Program-made: the position numbers and the translations under genes | Assembly (NCBI GenBank): GCA_963978905.1 | Contig: OZ022256.1 | Coordinates: forward strand, 11,391,501-11,455,500 | Direction of reading: 5' to 3' | DNA length: 64,000 bases | Source: Trichostrongylus colubriformis | Lineage: Eukaryota > Nematoda > Chromadorea > Rhabditida > Trichostrongylidae | Shown here: in pieces, positions 44,796 to 55,320 of the stretch | Numbering within the stretch: position 1 is the first letter of the stretch | Layout: each line of letters begins with the position of its first letter | The notes under the pieces: generated by a model | Seen by the model: the letters and a program-made list of their open reading frames with translations, nothing else | Told to the model about the DNA's origin: nothing | Database searches by the model: none

Positions 44796-45045
44796 CTACC
44801 ATGAAAACACGATCAAAAATGTGAACAAAAACGTAAATACGTTCAACAAATTAGTGGAAGTCGAAGAATGAGACTTAGACTCATGAGCGCCCGTTTTTGG
44901 TGTGGTAGTCTTAGACTCATGAGCGCCCGTTTTCTTTGCAGAAGGATCCTCGCTCAACTCGAATTCAACAGATCCGTTACTTTTGAATGTATAAAGCAGA
45001 TTTGGAAGAGGAAAAGGCACTTCGGAGTGGTCTGGCTTTCGTCTG
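44796..45045 (-). CDS. Putative terminal exon, GPI-anchor-like C-terminus
   Basis: Family not recognised. An open minus-strand frame ends at a TAG (44796-44798) after a hydrophobic stretch NLLNVFTFLFTFLIVFSW preceded by a Ser/Thr/Lys-rich spacer, the layout of a GPI-attachment signal at the end of a secreted protein. Upstream it reads LLYTFKSNGSVEFELSEDPS and contains a 12-residue tandem repeat (TGAHESK, 36-nt period). Candidate acceptors TTCAG lie at about 45040-45055, so the listed start is a splice-acceptor estimate and not a Met. An AATAAA follows about 85 nt past the stop. The rest of the gene would lie to the right on the minus strand, but I could not find further exons. Confidence 0.45.
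44874..44933. repeat. In-frame 36-bp repeat
   Basis: CTTAGACTCATGAGCGCCCG starts at 44874 and at 44910. The 36-bp period keeps the minus-strand frame and encodes a repeated TGAHESK motif in the terminal exon. Confidence 0.85.
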
Positions 45046-45099
45046 AAATGAGCCTGAACTACTGACGAAATGTTTGCAAATTTTGTAAAAACCAATTAG

Positions 45100-45980
45100 T
45101 TAGCGCACACTACAGCGTTTATTTCAGTGTGAAATTATACGATATGGACTTCTCCTATATCGGTTAATGATTGTTGGCCACTTCCATATAACAAATTCTA
45201 CCTTGTTATTCGCGAAGTGCTGTGCGACAGCCGAAGTGGTTTCCGTATAGTATTTCTCCTATGCGGACATCTGCTGCGACGTCAGCACCTCGCAAGATGA
45301 CTGCGAGTGTATTACGTAGAAATTTGTGTAGGGTGTGTAGCCGTATGTCGAAAAATCTCTTCGCGGCGTCGCACCCACGGCGCCGTCAGCACGACTTGCC
45401 GCTGTCAGCTGGGATTCCGCCCAGGACCCAAGATTATGGTATCGTGGGAGCCCTTTAAAGAAATCTGCATTTGTTGTTCCATAGCTGAGGACCATGATGC
45501 AGTATGCTGACTGTATAATAGCAGGGTGTTATCGTAATGAGGGGGGCAGCTTATAAAAAGTTGCCCATCTGAGCATCTTGAGTGGATTTTAGGGGTCAAT
45601 TTGCACTCTCAGGTAAATATTTTTGCTTTTTTCATTTTTGCCTGAGCCTTAGTGTAGAAAAGTGATTCCTATTCCCTTTTAGGCTAAGGTAATTAATGTC
45701 CATAGTGAGATGCTCCCTGCGCTCTTCACCCCCTTTTCCCCTGCGCTTTTCACACCAGTTCGATCTTTGGGCGTCTGAAACATCTAAACTCAACGACAAA
45801 AATTGAAAAGTTAAAAACGGCAACAAACAACAACAAGGTAAAAGACACCAACTCAAAAACTCTCGAAAATCAGCAAATAAGTACATCGGGCGTCAACCTT
45901 GAAGGACTTGTACGCAATCGCACGCGAAAAACCAACCCGGACTCGACGAGCCGCTAGCCGCGGACGGCCACGCATTTTTC
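45100..45980. other. No gene seen; shared GC block
   Basis: A TTCGCGGCGTCGCACCCACG block (45358-45402) is shared with the GC-rich interior of the element at 16745. The rest shows no coding signal. Confidence 0.4.
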
Positions 45981-46154
45981 TACATAAGGCTGCACACCTG
46001 TTTACAGTCCAGTTCCCGTAGGCTGACGGGGCGTGGCCCACAGAGCTGGGTGAGAGTGTGTGGCGGGGTGAGAGAGAGATCGATACAAGTCCGTAGGCCT
46101 CGCCCTGCCAGCCGTAATTGAAATGGACTGTACATAAGGTTGCACACATGTTTA
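45981..46154. mobile_element. Tc1-type MITE inside a 24-bp direct repeat
   Basis: The core 46005-46130 has ends CAGTCCAGTTCCCGTAGG...GAAATGGACTG and is bounded by TA on each side, as in Tc1/mariner. Immediately outside, TACATAAGGCTGCACACCTG (45981-46004) and TACATAAGGTTGCACACATG (46131-46154) form a 24-bp direct repeat with two mismatches. The interior GGGCGTGGCCCACAG...GGGTGAGAGTG text is shared with the MITE at 13317. Confidence 0.7.
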
Positions 46155-46830
46155 TATTAGTAGGAGGTGCTATCACAATAATGGCATGGTCCTGTACTAC
46201 AACACAAGCAGTGTCCCTTGCACCGACGAGTCGGTTTTCTCTTCCATCCCCTTATCACAGTCACCCACTTGCGGACGAACAGACACACAAAGAAAGAGGT
46301 TTATGTAATAGGGGGAATGCAGGAAGCTTTTTGTCAACTTCAGATGCCGGTCACGGTAAACCTTGAAGTGACGCAGCGTGACTGGTCTCCACGCATTGTG
46401 GCATAGTAACCCATCTTCGTCCCGTTTCCGTCCTGCACATGGGATGTGTACCGTTTCATCCGAATTCCGCATCGCTTCACGCGATAGCTACATATGAAAC
46501 CCTCATATTACCGTGTAATTGCTTCAAACCCGACTACATAGGCGGCGCTAGCTTGTGCGCATGGAGTCGCGCGTCGTACTTCGTGATGCAAAATCCTGAC
46601 ATAAGGGTACACACATGCCGCACCCCTGGTGTCCTCAATTATGCTGGGTAACTTCGGACAAAATCTCGTTGTTCTATGTGGAGCAGCTTCTCAGATTTCA
46701 CTCTCAAGACTCAGAGTAGGTGGATTTACTTCAAACGCTTCGAGCTAAATTTCACTAAGTCTAGCTCTCGACAAATATGCTATTAAGCGTCGGCTCCCTC
46801 TGCTTAGTACCAGAACTGTGAAGGAAGAGA
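46155..46830. other. No gene seen
   Basis: Unique sequence. Overlapping short frames in all phases, no splice or repeat structure. Confidence 0.35.
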
Positions 46831-46833
46831 TAA

Positions 46834-46919
46834 GGCCGCGGTCATACTTTGCGCAGCTGCGTTAGTTGACGCCGGTGCCGGCGTCAACTAGCGCAGCTGC
46901 GCAAAGTATGACCGCGGCC
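46834..46919. mobile_element. 86-bp near-perfect palindromic Harbinger-type MITE
   Basis: GGCCGCGGTCATACTTTGCG mirrors CGCAAAGTATGACCGCGGCC. The 40-bp arms differ at only one or two positions around a GGTGCC centre. TAA flanks both sides (46831-46833 and 46920-46922). It is the shortest member of the family seen at 17866 and 18335. Confidence 0.92.
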
Positions 46920-46922
46920 TAA

Positions 46923-49049
46923 CGATGTCTGACAATCCTGCAATTTACCCGCAACTTGAAGACACCGTTAGGAGTAAAGAGAAAATGACAAGTAGGAACA
47001 CATGTATTCTATTAATAACATTCGAGTCAGAAGAGATGATCTGTGGCGAAACCCACACTGAAAAAAGTGCGCCTTATGGTTTTTATCGCGATTTCGCTTC
47101 GCTGCCATTCACGTTGCCTCGCAGCCGCTGGGCAAGTTTCAGTGAGTGCAGGGCAATGGCTGGTTGACATATCCATTTCCCTTCTACATATATCCTAAGG
47201 TACCAGTGATGCAGAGGGGCGAAAGGGAAGTGCTGTATAAGTAGTGCAATAGCCAAGAGAGAATGCAATGAAAAGGTCAAGAACCAAAGAAATAGGGCTC
47301 TTTTCCTGCCAAAGGTCATTATGTAGGACGTACCCTCTGCCTTACTGCAAGGAATGATAAAACGTCGAGTCCCATACTGTGTAGCAATTCTGCCGTAGGC
47401 ACCCACCGCACCGAAATACACCCAGGCGAGGCGGCGATAAAAAACAGAGCGCGAACTTTTCCACGCAAGTTTCGTCACCCATCATCTTTTTGAAAGTCGT
47501 TTCACCATCCAAGCGGAAGAAAATCTCCACAGTTTTGATTTCCTCCGTGATCCATTGTCTTTGAAGTGAGCCACTTGATCGATTTTGTGTCACCCACTTT
47601 TGCATGAAACAGCAAGCGTTCACTTGTAGCGCACATGCCCCCTCTTCTGAACACCCAAATCGTTTTTCCTGCTGCCTTCAATAACTTAACGCTTTATGCA
47701 ACGTTGTTATATGGATGCTGAATGAATGGTTCCAAACAGAACTCAAACCGCACTCTACGCCACGCTTTGAACTTCAACTTAACAGTGTATTCACCATAGC
47801 TTATAAGTTGAGCAATGATGAAAGTAGTTTCGGTGAAGGGTAATGTATCACACATATGCATGAAGTGTTGAATGGAGTCCGTCTGAAACCACAGCTTTTC
47901 ACCAGGGCCGCGGCGGAAAACAGCACCCTATAAAACCAAAAAGCTGTTCCTTACATAGAGCGTACGCCAGTTGACGACGATGAGCGTACCCCGCGCTCAC
48001 TTCGCGCAGCTGCCGTGAGAACGACCACCATACATGCATTTGTGATTTGTGTGCTCTTCCACTTGTGATTTGTGGGCTGTCTACCTGGCCCGTGGACAGC
48101 GTGGAGGGAAGAAGGACAATGCTTATGCAGCGTCAGTGGTGTTAATCCTTTGAAAAGCTACGGCTAAGACGTGAGGTGTGTTGGCGTCAAAGTCAATAGG
48201 ACAAGAGCAGAAAAATGGACGTAGTTTGCGCGAATTTTGAATCGAATTTGCGACGTCTTGACAGGTTTGCTCATTTGCCCATGGCTCAATTTTTCAAAAT
48301 TGCATTAGACACCAATACTTACTTGACTGTGGAATGACTTCCGTCTACAGCGACCTGCTCGTATATTTCCAGCTCATCCGCCGAACCCTTAATCAATCCT
48401 TGAAGTACTGCTTCATTTCCCTAGGCTCTTCTACTTTTTCTTGCATGTACGATATTGCCTCATTTTACGGCCTATAGGAATGAATTTGGGAGTCCATTAA
48501 TACTTGTGTCTTTATCGGCAACCTACATATGTACAAGAATGCGTTGTGCGGCGGTGATGTACGTACGTGAAGATTGTAACATAATCGACGGCTGTGTCCA
48601 AGAAATGTGTCCAAATGGCGAAGGCTGTTAGAGATTTTCGTCGGGAACTAATTGCCGTAATTGCCATCAGTGACAAATGAATTGGCATAAAAAGGTAGGA
48701 GCAGGCGATCTTGGTAATAAGGAGGAGCCGCATCAACTGTGTAATGGGTTCGGAAGTTTACGATCATGTTGAGAACAAAAAAGATCCTACATTTGTAGAT
48801 AGGCACACCTTACAATAATTAGATCAGTAAAGTTCTTTTCGGGAAGTAGATCCCTGTTTACCTACCGAAGCCGCATGGTCGGTGCGTCGCCACCGTTCGT
48901 CATCACGGAGTTACAACGGGTCGAACCCATGCTAGCCACACACATTCAAGTTTCCTTTTGGTTAGCTGGGGTGAAGGTCTCTAGTCTGGAAGGTATACGG
49001 TAAGCATATGTAGCAACATAATTACAAGACTACTGTAGGTCACTACGCA
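46923..49049. other. No gene assigned
   Basis: Two overlapping minus-strand frames (47083-47478 and 47342-47623) are open but share no recognisable family. Their overlap in different phases argues that at most one is real. The remainder shows no repeats. Confidence 0.35.
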
Positions 49050-49058
49050 CCTCACCTC

Positions 49059-49422
49059 ACAAGGCGGATTTGGAAGGCCGGTGATTTGTTCCACCGTAAC
49101 CCTGTTTGAAGGACGCAACGCGTCCTTTGAAGATCTTGACGCGCAGTCCTTTAAACACGGTGGAAGTTGGTATTGTTGAAGACGAGACAGATGCTTTGGC
49201 TGATGCTTCTTCATGCAGGAGAAGGGGATATGAATATCAGCCTTAGCCTAGAGAGGGAAGGAGCTTCGACGTCGATGAAAAGCATCTGTCTCTTCTTCGA
49301 CAATCTCAACTTACACCGTGTTTAAAGGACTGTGCTGGTGGTAAGATCTTTAAAGGACGCGTTTGCATCCTTCAAACAGGGTTACGGTGGGAACAAATCA
49401 CGGTCTGCGGAATCCGCCTTGT
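49059..49422. mobile_element. 364-bp palindromic element, 9-bp target duplication
   Basis: The ends ACAAGGCGGATT and AATCCGCCTTGT are exact inverses. Arms of about 150 bp contain CCGTAACCCTGTTTGAAGGA and CAGTCCTTTAAACACGGTG and meet near 49240. CCTCACCTC occurs directly outside both ends (49050-49058 and 49423-49431), a 9-bp duplication as made by Mutator-like elements. No transposase is present. Confidence 0.8.
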
Positions 49423-49431
49423 CCTCACCTC

Positions 49432-50265
49432 GCACTTCTCAGGCCTGCCTGTGGGGTGACCCTACTCGACTGCGTGCACCGACTGTTGACCTTTGGGATG
49501 TAAAAAGCAGCGTGCATGTAAAAGAAAAAAGGATAAGGTGTACAAATAAAAAAGTTCGCAGTTCGTAGTAACACTCCATTGAAACCAAACTCTCAAGTTT
49601 AGTAGTAGATCGGACATAAACCTCCCGCCCGTTTTGCACATTCACATTTCTTGATTTTTCAGTAGTATATTTCTCGATTTTTTAGATTGTTCAAAGAAAA
49701 ATCTGCTCTCTCATCCAAATATGAACCTTAGAGAGAAGAACAGACGCCGTTCGAACCGTCATTTCAGACCCATAAAGAGACGATTTTTGGCTGCTGGCAT
49801 TAGATGCTTGAGAACCTTTAAAAATACGTAACAAATAACTCGGAATATGACGACTAGCTTTGGGAGGGACAGCCGTGTACAGTAGGGTAGCCTTGCAAGT
49901 GTCTGTCCAAAGAGAAAGGTCCAAAATGATGCCCTCTCTAGCCACTTCCCATAGACTATCGTAAGCGTAATCTACTCAAATTCTACGAGCGAGCTTGTTA
50001 CATGGTAGTGGCCCCTTACAATGAAAACCGACCAGAATCCGCCAGAAACACGCTTTCCTTTTTTCAAAATCTGCTACTCCAAACGGCCATTTGGAGTAGC
50101 AGATTTTGGCATAGAGGAAAAATATACTTAGAAGACGGTACTTCAGTGTACGTGGTCCCTGAAGACGATAGTATGCTATATTCCATGAGGCACATGGAGG
50201 ATTATTTGCGGCTCATTTTAGTGCGCGTAAGCTCCCAAGCAGACTGAGGAAACAAGTGTACTGAC
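49432..50265. other. No gene assigned
   Basis: A minus-strand frame at 49691-49945 (with TAVPPKASRHIPSYLLRIFK) looks protein-like but is not recognised. A short inverted repeat CAAAATCTGCTACTCCAAA / TTTGGAGTAGCAGATTTTG is at 50066-50108 around a CGGCCA centre. Confidence 0.3.
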
Positions 50266-51000
50266 CAGGAATGGCACAATATATTTTTAAATGGACGGGC
50301 GAGTGTCAAGAATGCTTTGTGCACAACCCACGTCAGGCGATGATACCCCCCCCCCCCCTCCTTGAAACCAATAGTAACGGCAAAACCATATGAAGTAAAC
50401 AGTGTGGACGTTCTAGAGTTACGTCCAACACGAAACGGGAATAGGTACGCTGCAACGGTAGTAGGCCATTTTCCGATCTACGGGCAGCATAACCAGTGAG
50501 GATAAACCTGCAGAAACTATAGCGAAGATCATTATCAGATGGATTGCGAAGGGCTGTAGATGGCCGAAGACAATCCTTCCGGATAGGGGAGGAGAATTTG
50601 TCAATTGAGTGATGGAGGAGATGACGGGTATCACGAAGATTGCCCATGCAAAAACAAAAGGGTACAATCCGAGGGAGAACGGCTTGACAGAGAGGCCAAA
50701 TGGGACTATAATGGCTATGCTGAAGAGGAGCACGGTGGTTCTCACAGAATGGGGCACGAGTTGCCGTTTCGCAAGATGGCATATAATATGACTCCTCATA
50801 ATACTACAGGGGAGAGTCCGTATTTTCTTCTCCATGGCGTTGATCCGGTATTCCCGTCGGAAGTTATTCTCAGCTCCGGAATTACCCGGTACTCAATGGA
50901 CAAAACACGGGAGGAGTACAAAACGCAGATATTACAAGCTGTAACGGAGACACACGAGAGAATGAGAGAGTATAATGCGTGAGGAAATGAAAAAACAATA
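50266..51000 (+). pseudogene. Ty3/gypsy-type integrase relic
   Basis: The plus-strand reading in shifting frames gives a zinc-finger remnant GECQECFVHNPRQ (50290-50340), SVDVLELRPTRNGNRYAATV (first catalytic Asp block, about 50405), a damaged GRGGEFVN block (about 50580), then VMEEMTGITKIAHAKTKGYN, NGLTERPNGTIMAMLKRSTV and YNMTPHNTTGESPYFLLHGV (up to 50985). This order is the HHCC finger plus DDE core of retroviral-type integrases. Several frameshifts and a stretch of 13 C/T-rich bases at 50346 break it. The retroelement is unrelated in sequence to the one at 18.5-33.5 kb and no LTRs were found. Confidence 0.8.
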
Positions 51001-51029
51001 AGATAAAGAGCATAAGGCGGGGCAAAAGT

Positions 51030-52186
51030 AGGTTACAGACCTATCCAAAAGTAGGTCACAAAGTACACGTCTTATCTCCGAATGGAAAGGCGCGGAAATT
51101 CCCATCCTAAACTAGTATGCGAGTGGGCACGTCCCTTGAGAGTGCTGGAGGTGAGTAGTTATTCGGCTCTGGTAAGTAGGATAGGTGAGAATAGGGACCG
51201 ATAAGGGTACAGTTCGATATGTTGAGAATCACTTCAAAATGCATATCGGACGATAGAATGGATATTAAGGTTAACAGAGGACATAGAGATAGAAAAGACA
51301 AAGTAAAGCTTGCAAATTTACCGGTTGCAAGGTTGCAAAAGGTTGTTTATTGTTGTTCTTACAGAGGCGCGTCGCCGACAGAGGACACCTATAATTCGAT
51401 TGCCTGGACGATTGTTTCAGCGAGACGAAGCTCGAAGATATGAAAGGGATACCGTTCCGCACATTTGCGTATAAACTGTCTGGGGATATATGGATGGCGT
51501 GGAGAACTGTTTTATCCATTTTTATAAGGACGGATATCTCGGCATAGGAGAAAATTAGGTTGCACAAGAATCGCTCGGTTATGCTGGAAATGCCCGCAAG
51601 CATTGTGCGCGATTTTGAGGTTGGCTTACGAGCAGTGCACGGATTGAAAGGAATTTATATGTGCAAACCAGACAAACGCGACGCGTCCGCCGATCGATGA
51701 TCATGGCGTGGAGAAAATGTATGAGATAGCATTCGAGAAACTCAGGAGGACCTTAGGGACGAAGCCCAGGTGTCAATACCAGGGGAACAACGCCTAAGGT
51801 TTTGCTGCCCCAGAGTAAGCAGTTCTGCTGGAGGAAGACGGACCGCGAGGGGTTTGAATAATAAAGTGGCGAAGTAATTCTCGTGTTTGCGGGGAACCCT
51901 CGCAGAATGGTCTACATTTGCACGTGGATAGTGGTAATGCTTCTGGAGCGCAATTGTGATACGTTCACTAGAGAGCAAATTATCAGTTTACAAAAGCCCA
52001 TCTCGAGGACGGAGGTCGAGTATTCACTGTTTGGACACCTGCAGTCGCACGTACTTTGGTGGAGGGGGGACGGTCGTTTCTCTCGTCACGCCCAATGCGT
52101 CGCGTCGCGCACGCCGCGCGCGGCCACTTGCGCGGCAGATGGGGATGGGGAGCTTAAGCATTGAGATTGAGAGTTTATTGTTTTGA
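51030..52186 (+). pseudogene. Pol C-terminal/downstream relic of the same element
   Basis: After the integrase core the plus strand reads KVGHKVYVLSPNGKARKF (51050), an SH3-like C-terminal piece of integrase, then a frame ending in FDMLRITSKCISDDRMD (51215-51265). Further open stretches follow, with RNCDTFTREQIISLQKP (51945-52000) and SRPMRRVAHAARGHLRGRWG (52080-52150). Stops and shifts are frequent. The last part may be a separate gene fragment, as I recognise no domain in it. Confidence 0.5.
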
Positions 52187-52386
52187 ATGTCCAAATACTT
52201 CGCCCAGCTGTTTTCATGAAAGTCAGTTCACGAAAGTTGATGTCAGTTTCCTTTTGTAGTACATTCGCCGTTACAAGACCTATACAGAAGCTATGAGCAA
52301 GACAGAAGTGGGAACTATGAAAGCTGTGAAAGAACACAAATTGTTAACAGTTGTTTAGGCAGACGCTTTCAATATAAGAGCCTATT

Positions 52387-52458
52387 CGCCTTCGTAATAA
52401 GGCAATACTTGACTGGATACACGCCTTCATAATAAGGCAACTTGACTGGATACAATGT
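52387..52458. repeat. 35-bp tandem duplication
   Basis: CGCCTTCGTAATAAGGCAAT at 52387 recurs as CGCCTTCATAATAAGGCAAC at 52422, each followed by ttgactggataca. Confidence 0.85.
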
Positions 52459-52852
52459 TCTGAAAACACTTATATTCTTATTTTAAGATTATCACTTATT
52501 AAGCAATAGTTTATTCACTGTCCTCCTTTACAATTCCAAGCCTGTCTCCTGCCATCTTGACCGCGAGGAGTGCAACGCCGCATGCCCTGCCCACTTGCGC
52601 GGCTTAGTGGAGTGGATTTCGATGTCGCAGCTGTGGAGCACGATCGACGCTATGCTTGGAAGATTTGCTGGCTCAGAACAAATAGTGACAACCGCCAGGA
52701 ACATGTTGAACGGGAAACTCTTCTACTTCTACAAAGGAAAGGTTTAAACTTTCCATAGAACTTTGAAATGAGACCCGAATGGATTGATAGAGCTCCGAAT
52801 ATTGATCATACCTGATAAAAGCAAAACTGCAAAATGGCATTCTGAAGCGAGT

Positions 52853-53034
52853 TACAAGGGGTCAAAGTTTGCCTGTGACATCTCATTGGCGAGGCACTTT
52901 GCCATCGGCACGGCCGTTGCTAAGCCAGCATCGACCATCGTGGCTTACTTGCAGTGTTCCGGATCTGCAGGCCAGGGGTCATGGGTTTGCTCCCCGCCAG
53001 TGCGGGTTTTTTGCATTTTGTGTTTCATTGTCAG
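52853..53034 (+). repeat. SINE-like repeat with tRNA-like head, copy 1
   Basis: Begins GAGTTACAAGGGGTCAAA and ends TTTTTTGCATTTTGTGTTTC. The middle contains a degraded A-box-like CGTGGCTTACTTGCAGTG and a B-box-like GGGTTTGCTCCCCGCC, about 35 nt apart, the layout of a tRNA-derived RNA polymerase III promoter. The same unit lies inverted at 54948-55138. Identification as a SINE is inferred; it could also be the terminal repeat of a larger element. Confidence 0.45.
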
Positions 53035-53120
53035 TAAGTGCTTTTATTTCACTTCTGAACGTTTCGTTGTACTGTTCCCTATCGCACCCATCATTTACTC
53101 TGCCACTTTATTTATAATTA

Positions 53121-54412
53121 CAGGGTGCGGCAAATGTTCTGGCAACGGTAAATATGCCCGAAAAACGTTCATATTGATCGATATACGATACAACCTCAAC
53201 AGCATTTATCAACAGCTAAATAGATCACAAAAACAAATTAGATCTCGAAATTACCTCCTTTTGCGCGAATACAGGCTGGAAGTCTCCTGGGATACGCGTC
53301 GATGGCGGCGCGGAGGTAGTCTTCGTCCAAATCCTCCCATGCTTTAACGAGGGTTGCACGTAGAGCATCCAAACTTCTATGCTGAGTAGAGCAGGCTTCC
53401 GTCTTAAGAACTGACCACACGGAATAGTTCAATGGATTTAGTTCTGGACTGTTTGGGGGCCATCGTTCGACGAGATGAAGTCTGGGTAGTGCGTTGCGCA
53501 CCAGTCCTGCACCACCTTGGACCTATGTGCTAGAGCTGAGTCCTGTTGATAAGTCCAGTTCGGTTGCCGAAATAGGATTCTGCCCAGGGGAGTACCTTCG
53601 TCTCCAATACGCCTTTTAAGTAAGTCTTGCTATCCATCTTGACCCCTTTCTCCAAGAAAATCAGGGGCATCTTGCCGTCCGATGTGATTGCCCCAAAAAC
53701 CATCTACGACTTGTAGTGTCCAGATCGCTGAGCCATCCCTCCATGTTGGCTGGCTTCTACAGGGCTTCTCGCTATCATCCTATCATTTTGGGTGTTCAGG
53801 AATTGATCTGTTGAAAACGGACATTCGTTAATGAAAAGGATGTCGAGGTACCGTGCCTGCGAAAATCGCTTCAAAAGCTCCTTACATCTTTCGAGCCTAG
53901 TTTTCTTCATACGCTCAGTTGGCATGTGAGGTTTTCTGATCTTATAAGAGCTAAGCGAAGGTAGCTGGTGACAATCCTTCCAACAGATCGAGCAGAAATA
54001 CTCACCTCAAGAGCCATTTTTCTCTCAGACCTACGAGGGTGGCGGCGGATTTTCTCTAGAATGATTTTCACGATCTCCTTTGTCGTTGTACTCTTCGGTC
54101 TTCCACTTTTAGGTTTGTCCTCCACAGTTCCTGACGCCCTGTACCTGTTGACGTTGTTGTACATGGTTCTTAAGGGGATCTCGATCTGCTTGGAGATGGT
54201 CTTTGCAATGCATCCAGCCAAATGGAGGTCCAGAATGGAGGGTCGTTGGATTTTGCTTGTTACCATTCTGTAAAATGGCATATTCAAGAACGGTCAATTC
54301 ATGGAATGTATAGAGGAAGACTTGCAGTAAGTAGTGGTACAGATTCTGCCGAGATCGAAGGCCTTATTTCTTAGGGGGATTTTGCCAATGCCAGTACTTT
54401 TGCCGCACCCTG
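53121..54412 (-). mobile_element. Full-length maT (DD37D) Tc1/mariner element
   Basis: Ends CAGGGTGCGGCAAATGTTC and GTACTTTTGCCGCACCCTG are inverse, with TA at 53119-53120 and 54413-54414. The 1292-bp interior carries one transposase gene on the minus strand. Flanking sequence is the SINE-like copy 1 on the left and a dispersed 450-bp repeat on the right. Confidence 0.92.
53238..54265 (-). pseudogene. maT transposase, catalytically dead
   Basis: The N-terminal half is intact (MVTSKIQRPSILDLHLAGC; helix-turn-helix with YNNVNRYRASGTVEDKPKSG and an AT-hook-like GRPKS). The middle reads YLDILFINECPFSTDQFLN, where the family has Asp before Glu but here Asn. QQDSALAHRSKVVQDWC holds the second Asp. 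WPPNSPELNPLNYSVW has Asn where the third acid should be, 37 residues after the second, the DD37D spacing. A frameshift separates the last two blocks. It would bind and cut the element's inverted repeats if active. Two lost acids plus shifts make it dead. Confidence 0.88.
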
Positions 54413-54474
54413 TACTAACATTACTCACAAGGAAAAGATACCAGGATCAAGAGATTTCAGTGCCACACGAATTA

Positions 54475-54925
54475 GGCGTTGTTGCGTGAAAAAGATTATG
54501 ATGTGCGCGCACAGGGGGTCGAATTACCCCTCTGTGCAAATTTTCAGCCAAACCCAGTTTTTGGTCCAACTTCGGAGAATTGGCGGTGGTTAGGAGATAG
54601 ACTGGTAGTTTTTGAATTTTCTTCTACAAAAAATCGTGCAACCTGAACGAGATAACCTCCACATACCTGTTACACTTGCCCATCGCACTATACGTACGAA
54701 ACAAGCGTCAAATAAGAGCATTTTCTCAGCAAAGGTCAACTACTTCTCCTTTGTTCAATGTGTTGCCACCCAATAGCCCGTGAAATTTTCCGAAATTTGG
54801 TCAAATTCTCGAATATGCTAAGAAGTTGTCCCTTCAGGTAATTTGATCCTCCGAACACGAAAATAACACTGGTTCTGCACGAGAACGACTGGCTCGCGCG
54901 TTATGGGCTTCCGAACGTCATATTA
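54475..54925 (+). repeat. Dispersed 450-bp repeat, copy 1
   Basis: Colinear with 62625-63070 at moderate identity. Shared landmarks are TTGTTGCGT, GAATTACCCCTCT, TGCAAATTTTCAG, GTAGTTTTTGAATTTT, GGTCAAATTCTCGAAT and GAACGTMMYAT. In copy 2 it forms the interior of a fold-back element. The ACAAGGAAA text at 54432 resembles that element's end, so copy 1 may be a truncated relative. Confidence 0.75.
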
Positions 54926-54947
54926 TTTATTCAGGTAAACGTGTAGA

Positions 54948-55138
54948 CAATTAAACACAAAATGCAAAAAAAACCCTTCACCGGCGGGGAGCAAACCCTC
55001 GACTCCTATCTTGCAGATCCGAAACACTACCAATGAGCACGGCGACCGTTGCTGGCCTAGCAACGGCCGTGCTTATGGCAAAATGCATCACCAATGAGAT
55101 GTCACAGGCAAAATTTGACCCCTCGTAACTCGTCTTCT
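54948..55138 (-). repeat. SINE-like repeat with tRNA-like head, copy 2
   Basis: Inverse of 52853-53034. This copy has the better promoter boxes: the minus strand reads GTGCTCATTGGTAGTGTTTC (A-box-like) and GAGGGTTTGCTCCCCGCC (B-box-like). A TTTTTTTTGCA run follows. It also has an internal GGCCGTTGCTAGGCCAGCAACGG hairpin. Confidence 0.5.
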
Positions 55139-55189
55139 CTTCCCTTCAGCAAAAAAATGTTCCAGTATGTGACTAATTCGACGATATGA

Positions 55190-55320
55190 TCTTCTAATTA
55201 ATTCATGTTGTTGTTATTGTTCATCGTTCGTTGATTGTTAGTGATAAATAATAAATATTAATAATAAATATTAATAAATAATGATAAATATTAATAAATA
55301 ATAATAATAATAATAAACTT
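55190..55320. repeat. AAT-rich simple repeat
   Basis: Iterated AATAATAAATATT and AATAATAATAATAATAAT between 55240 and 55315, without coding potential. Confidence 0.9.
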
